Origin: GCA-2747515 sp964427825
Lineage (GTDB): Bacteria > Patescibacteriota > Minisyncoccia > Moranbacterales > GCA-2747515
Assembly: GCA_964427825.1 (NCBI GenBank)
Contig: CAYRUU010000034.1
Location: 1-8,554, forward strand
Direction: 5' to 3'
DNA: 8,554 nucleotides
Each line of letters starts with the position of its first letter. The first letter of the stretch is position 1. A program made the position numbers and the translations under genes. Positions 5,887-8,554 of the stretch are shown here, one piece after another. The notes under the pieces were generated by a model. The model had not been told where the DNA came from and did no database searches. It worked only from the letters and a program-made list of their open reading frames with translations.

Positions 5887-8535
5887 ATGTCACTATTGCA
5901 AAAATTTTTCGGTTCCAATGAAAAGCAGATCAAGCGCCTGCAGCCGCTTGTGGCGGAAATCAACGCGCTGGAGGGCGAGATGACGGCGTTGACGGATGGT
6001 GAAATGATTGCCAAGACGCGCGACTTGCAGCAACGTGCACAATCTGGCACGTCGCTAGAAAAACTTTTGCCGGAGGCATTTGCGCTCACGCGCGAGGCGG
6101 CGCAGCGTGCCATCGGACAGCGGCACTACGACGTACAGTTAATGGGTGGGATTGTGCTCCACCAAGGCAAGATCGCCGAGATGCGGACGGGCGAGGGCAA
6201 GACATTGACGTCAACACTTGCCATTTATCTCAATGCCTTGGAGGGCAAGGGGGTGCACGTGGTAACGGTTAATGACTACTTGGCGCGTCGCGATTGCAAC
6301 TGGATGGGTGCCATTTTTGAACGACTAGGGTTGCAGACGGCGTGCATTACGCATGCAGGTGGGTTTCTCTATCGCGGCACGACGGTGGACAGTGACGAGG
6401 TGGATATTGAAATGGAAAACTTGACGCCGACGAGCAAGAAGGAAGCCTATGCTGCCGACATTACCTATGGCACGAACAATGAATTCGGCTTTGACTACTT
6501 GCGCGACAACATGGCACAATCAACGGAGCATATTGCGCAGCGCGGGCACCACTATGCCATTGTGGACGAGGTAGACTCCATTTTGATTGACGAGGCGCGC
6601 ACGCCGCTGATTATTTCCGCGCCAGACACGGAATCCACAAAACTCTATGAGCGTTTTGCTGCCATTGTGCCACGCCTTGAAAAGGGCACGGACTATACCG
6701 TGGACGAGAAGATGCGATCGGTGGCAATCACCGACAGCGGTATTGAGAAGGTGGAGAAGGATCTTCGTATTGGTAATATCTATACGCAAGGAAACATCCA
6801 ATACGTGCACCACTTGGAGCAGTCACTTAAGGCGCATGCCATTTTTCTGCGCGACAAAGACTACATGGTGCGCGACGGCGAGGTGATCATCATTGACGAG
6901 TTTACCGGACGCGCACAGGAGGGACGGCGATACAGCGATGGACTGCATCAGGCGATTGAGGCAAAGGAGCGTGTGGTGGTGCAGCGTGAGTCGCGCACGC
7001 TGGCGACCATTACGTTTCAGAACTACTTTCGCATGTATGACAAACTGGCAGGTATGACCGGTACGGCGAGCACGAGTGCGGAGGAATTGCAAAAAGTCTA
7101 TAGTTTGGATGTGCTGGAAATTCCCACACACAAGACGATGATCCGTACGGATCTTGCCGATGTGGTGTATAAAAATGAGCGCGGGAAATTTCGCGCCATT
7201 GTGGAAAAGATCACGGAGTTGCATGCGGCGGGACAGCCGGTGCTTGTGGGTACAGTGGCGATTGAAAAGTCCGAAGCACTCAGTCATGCACTGGAAAAAG
7301 CCGGTGTGTCGCACAGTGTACTCAATGCCAAGCATCACGAACGCGAGGCGCAGATTATTGCCGGCGCGGGGCGCAAGGGTGCGGTGACGATTGCAACCAA
7401 CATGGCGGGGCGCGGCACGGATATCAAGCTTGGCGACGGTGTGGCGGCATGTGGCGGCCTCTATATTATCGGTACGGAGCGCCACGAAGCGCGCCGCATT
7501 GACAATCAGTTGCGCGGGCGATCCGGGCGGCAGGGTGATCCTGGCACGACACAGTTCTACATCTCTCTGGAAGACGAACTGATGCGACGCTTCGGTGGGG
7601 ACAAGTTGAAAAATGTCATGGAGCGTTTGGGATTGCCGGAAGATCAGCCGATTCAAAATGCCATTATTTCCAAGCAGATTGAAGGCGCGCAAACCAAGAT
7701 TGAGGGGTTCAACTTTGACATTCGCAAGAGCGTTTTGGACTATGACAACGTGATGAATAAGCAGCGTGAGGTGATTTACGAGCGACGACAGGAGGTATTG
7801 GAGAAGACGGATGTGCGTCCGGAGGTGATGATGATGCTGCAGGAGGAGGCGGAGCAAATTGTTGGTGCCAACACGACAGGTGAGCGCTATACGTGGCAGG
7901 TGGATACGATGGCACAGGACGTACGTACGCTGTTTCCGATGGATGATGCGGCGGCAAGTAAACTGACACATCTTATCAACGATGAATCGCGTGATGATCG
8001 TGAGGTGATTGCTTCGCTGGTGGAGCAGGTTGTTGCTGCGGGCAAGGTTGTGTATGGGGCGCGCGAAAAACACAACGGCGAGGCGGCACAGCGTGCCATT
8101 GAACGATCCGTCGTCTTACGGTCTATTGATCAGCACTGGATGGATCACTTGGATGCCATTGAGCACTTGCGCCAAGGCATTGGCTTGCGCGGTTATGGAC
8201 AACAAGATCCACTTATTGAATACAAGAGAGAAGCGTTTGACATGTTTTCGCAACTGCTGGCAAACATTCGCACGACGACGCTGCGTACCATTTTTCGCGC
8301 AACGGTTGTAGCGCAAGAAGAGAGCGCCATGATGCAATTGGCACGCAACATGCAATTGTCTGGTGCGGGCGATGATGTCGGTCAGTTAGCGGCATTGGCA
8401 AATGACGAGCAAAAAGCGGCGCTGGCGAGTTTGCCAAAAATGCAAAAGCCGCTGCGCGCCACAGACACCGTCGGACGCAATGATCCGTGTCCCTGCGGTA
8501 GTGGCAAGAAGTATAAGAAGTGTCACGGCATGTAA
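5887..8535 (+). CDS. secA: Preprotein translocase ATPase subunit SecA
   Basis: SecA drives unfolded preproteins through the SecYEG membrane channel. From the ATG at 5887 it has 882 residues, near the family norm. That start gives MSLLQKFFGSNEKQIKRL, which fits SecA N termini. In-frame ATG 5875 and TTG 5851 would add 4 or 12 residues, the latter from within the hairpin. Visible motifs in order: Walker A in MRTGEGKT (99-106), VTVNDYLA (126-133), YGTNNEFGFDYLRDN (194-208), DEVD (227-230), MTGTA (390-394), GRGTD (508-512), and RGRSGRQGD (543-551) with the arginine finger region. The preprotein cross-linking domain lies between about 230 and 350. KSVLDYDNVMNKQRE (614-628) marks the long scaffold helix and HWMDHLDAI (750-758) the helical wing part. 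The C-terminal zinc motif has C868, C870, C879 and H880. None of the possible starts has a clear Shine-Dalgarno sequence. The gene appears complete and functional. Confidence 0.97.
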   Translation: MSLLQKFFGSNEKQIKRLQPLVAEINALEGEMTALTDGEMIAKTRDLQQRAQSGTSLEKLLPEAFALTREAAQRAIGQRHYDVQLMGGIVLHQGKIAEMRTGEGKTLTSTLAIYLNALEGKGVHVVTVNDYLARRDCNWMGAIFERLGLQTACITHAGGFLYRGTTVDSDEVDIEMENLTPTSKKEAYAADITYGTNNEFGFDYLRDNMAQSTEHIAQRGHHYAIVDEVDSILIDEARTPLIISAPDTESTKLYERFAAIVPRLEKGTDYTVDEKMRSVAITDSGIEKVEKDLRIGNIYTQGNIQYVHHLEQSLKAHAIFLRDKDYMVRDGEVIIIDEFTGRAQEGRRYSDGLHQAIEAKERVVVQRESRTLATITFQNYFRMYDKLAGMTGTASTSAEELQKVYSLDVLEIPTHKTMIRTDLADVVYKNERGKFRAIVEKITELHAAGQPVLVGTVAIEKSEALSHALEKAGVSHSVLNAKHHEREAQIIAGAGRKGAVTIATNMAGRGTDIKLGDGVAACGGLYIIGTERHEARRIDNQLRGRSGRQGDPGTTQFYISLEDELMRRFGGDKLKNVMERLGLPEDQPIQNAIISKQIEGAQTKIEGFNFDIRKSVLDYDNVMNKQREVIYERRQEVLEKTDVRPEVMMMLQEEAEQIVGANTTGERYTWQVDTMAQDVRTLFPMDDAAASKLTHLINDESRDDREVIASLVEQVVAAGKVVYGAREKHNGEAAQRAIERSVVLRSIDQHWMDHLDAIEHLRQGIGLRGYGQQDPLIEYKREAFDMFSQLLANIRTTTLRTIFRATVVAQEESAMMQLARNMQLSGAGDDVGQLAALANDEQKAALASLPKMQKPLRATDTVGRNDPCPCGSGKKYKKCHGM

Positions 8536-8554
8536 CAATATTGACAATGATTCT

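Noticed and set aside
6823..8073. 416-codon minus-strand frame opposite secA
   Set aside because: It is an antisense shadow of conserved SecA motifs, with no plausible start or domain.

Overview
The window looks like a chromosomal segment of a small-genome bacterium, most likely a member of the Patescibacteria (CPR). This rests on inference from three things: the style of the LCP and SecA proteins (the SecA stretch just before its YGTNNEFGFDYLRDN motif looks CPR-like), a strongly shortened SMC protein, and weak Shine-Dalgarno signals at most starts. No rRNA, tRNA, CRISPR, transposase or phage gene is visible, and a tree would be needed to place it.

Layout. Positions 1-99 hold a long inverted repeat with hairpins inside, which may be a structured RNA or regulatory leader. 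It is followed by a small lipoprotein gene of unknown function (151-639, +), whose intrinsic terminator lies inside the 3' end of the convergent gene pth. On the minus strand, an LCP (LytR-CpsA-Psr) envelope gene (1252-3006) and pth, peptidyl-tRNA hydrolase (659-1255), form a two-gene unit with a 4-base overlap. An AT-rich divergent intergenic region (3007-3314) carries candidate promoters in both directions. The plus strand then has a hinge-less, 773-residue SMC-family ATPase (3315-5636), an intergenic stretch with a REP-like palindrome, a strong sigma70-type promoter and a 5'-terminal hairpin with a U tract, and secA (5887-8535).

How the genes work together. This is mostly housekeeping: translation recycling (Pth), cell-wall polymer attachment (LCP), chromosome organisation (SMC) and protein export (SecA). 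The genes are neighbours rather than one pathway. SecA would plausibly export the lipoprotein and other envelope proteins.

The points most worth a second look are the SMC without a hinge domain, the hairpin and overlapping leader reading frame ahead of secA, and the structured element at the left edge. I see no clear evidence of a wholly new multi-gene system.
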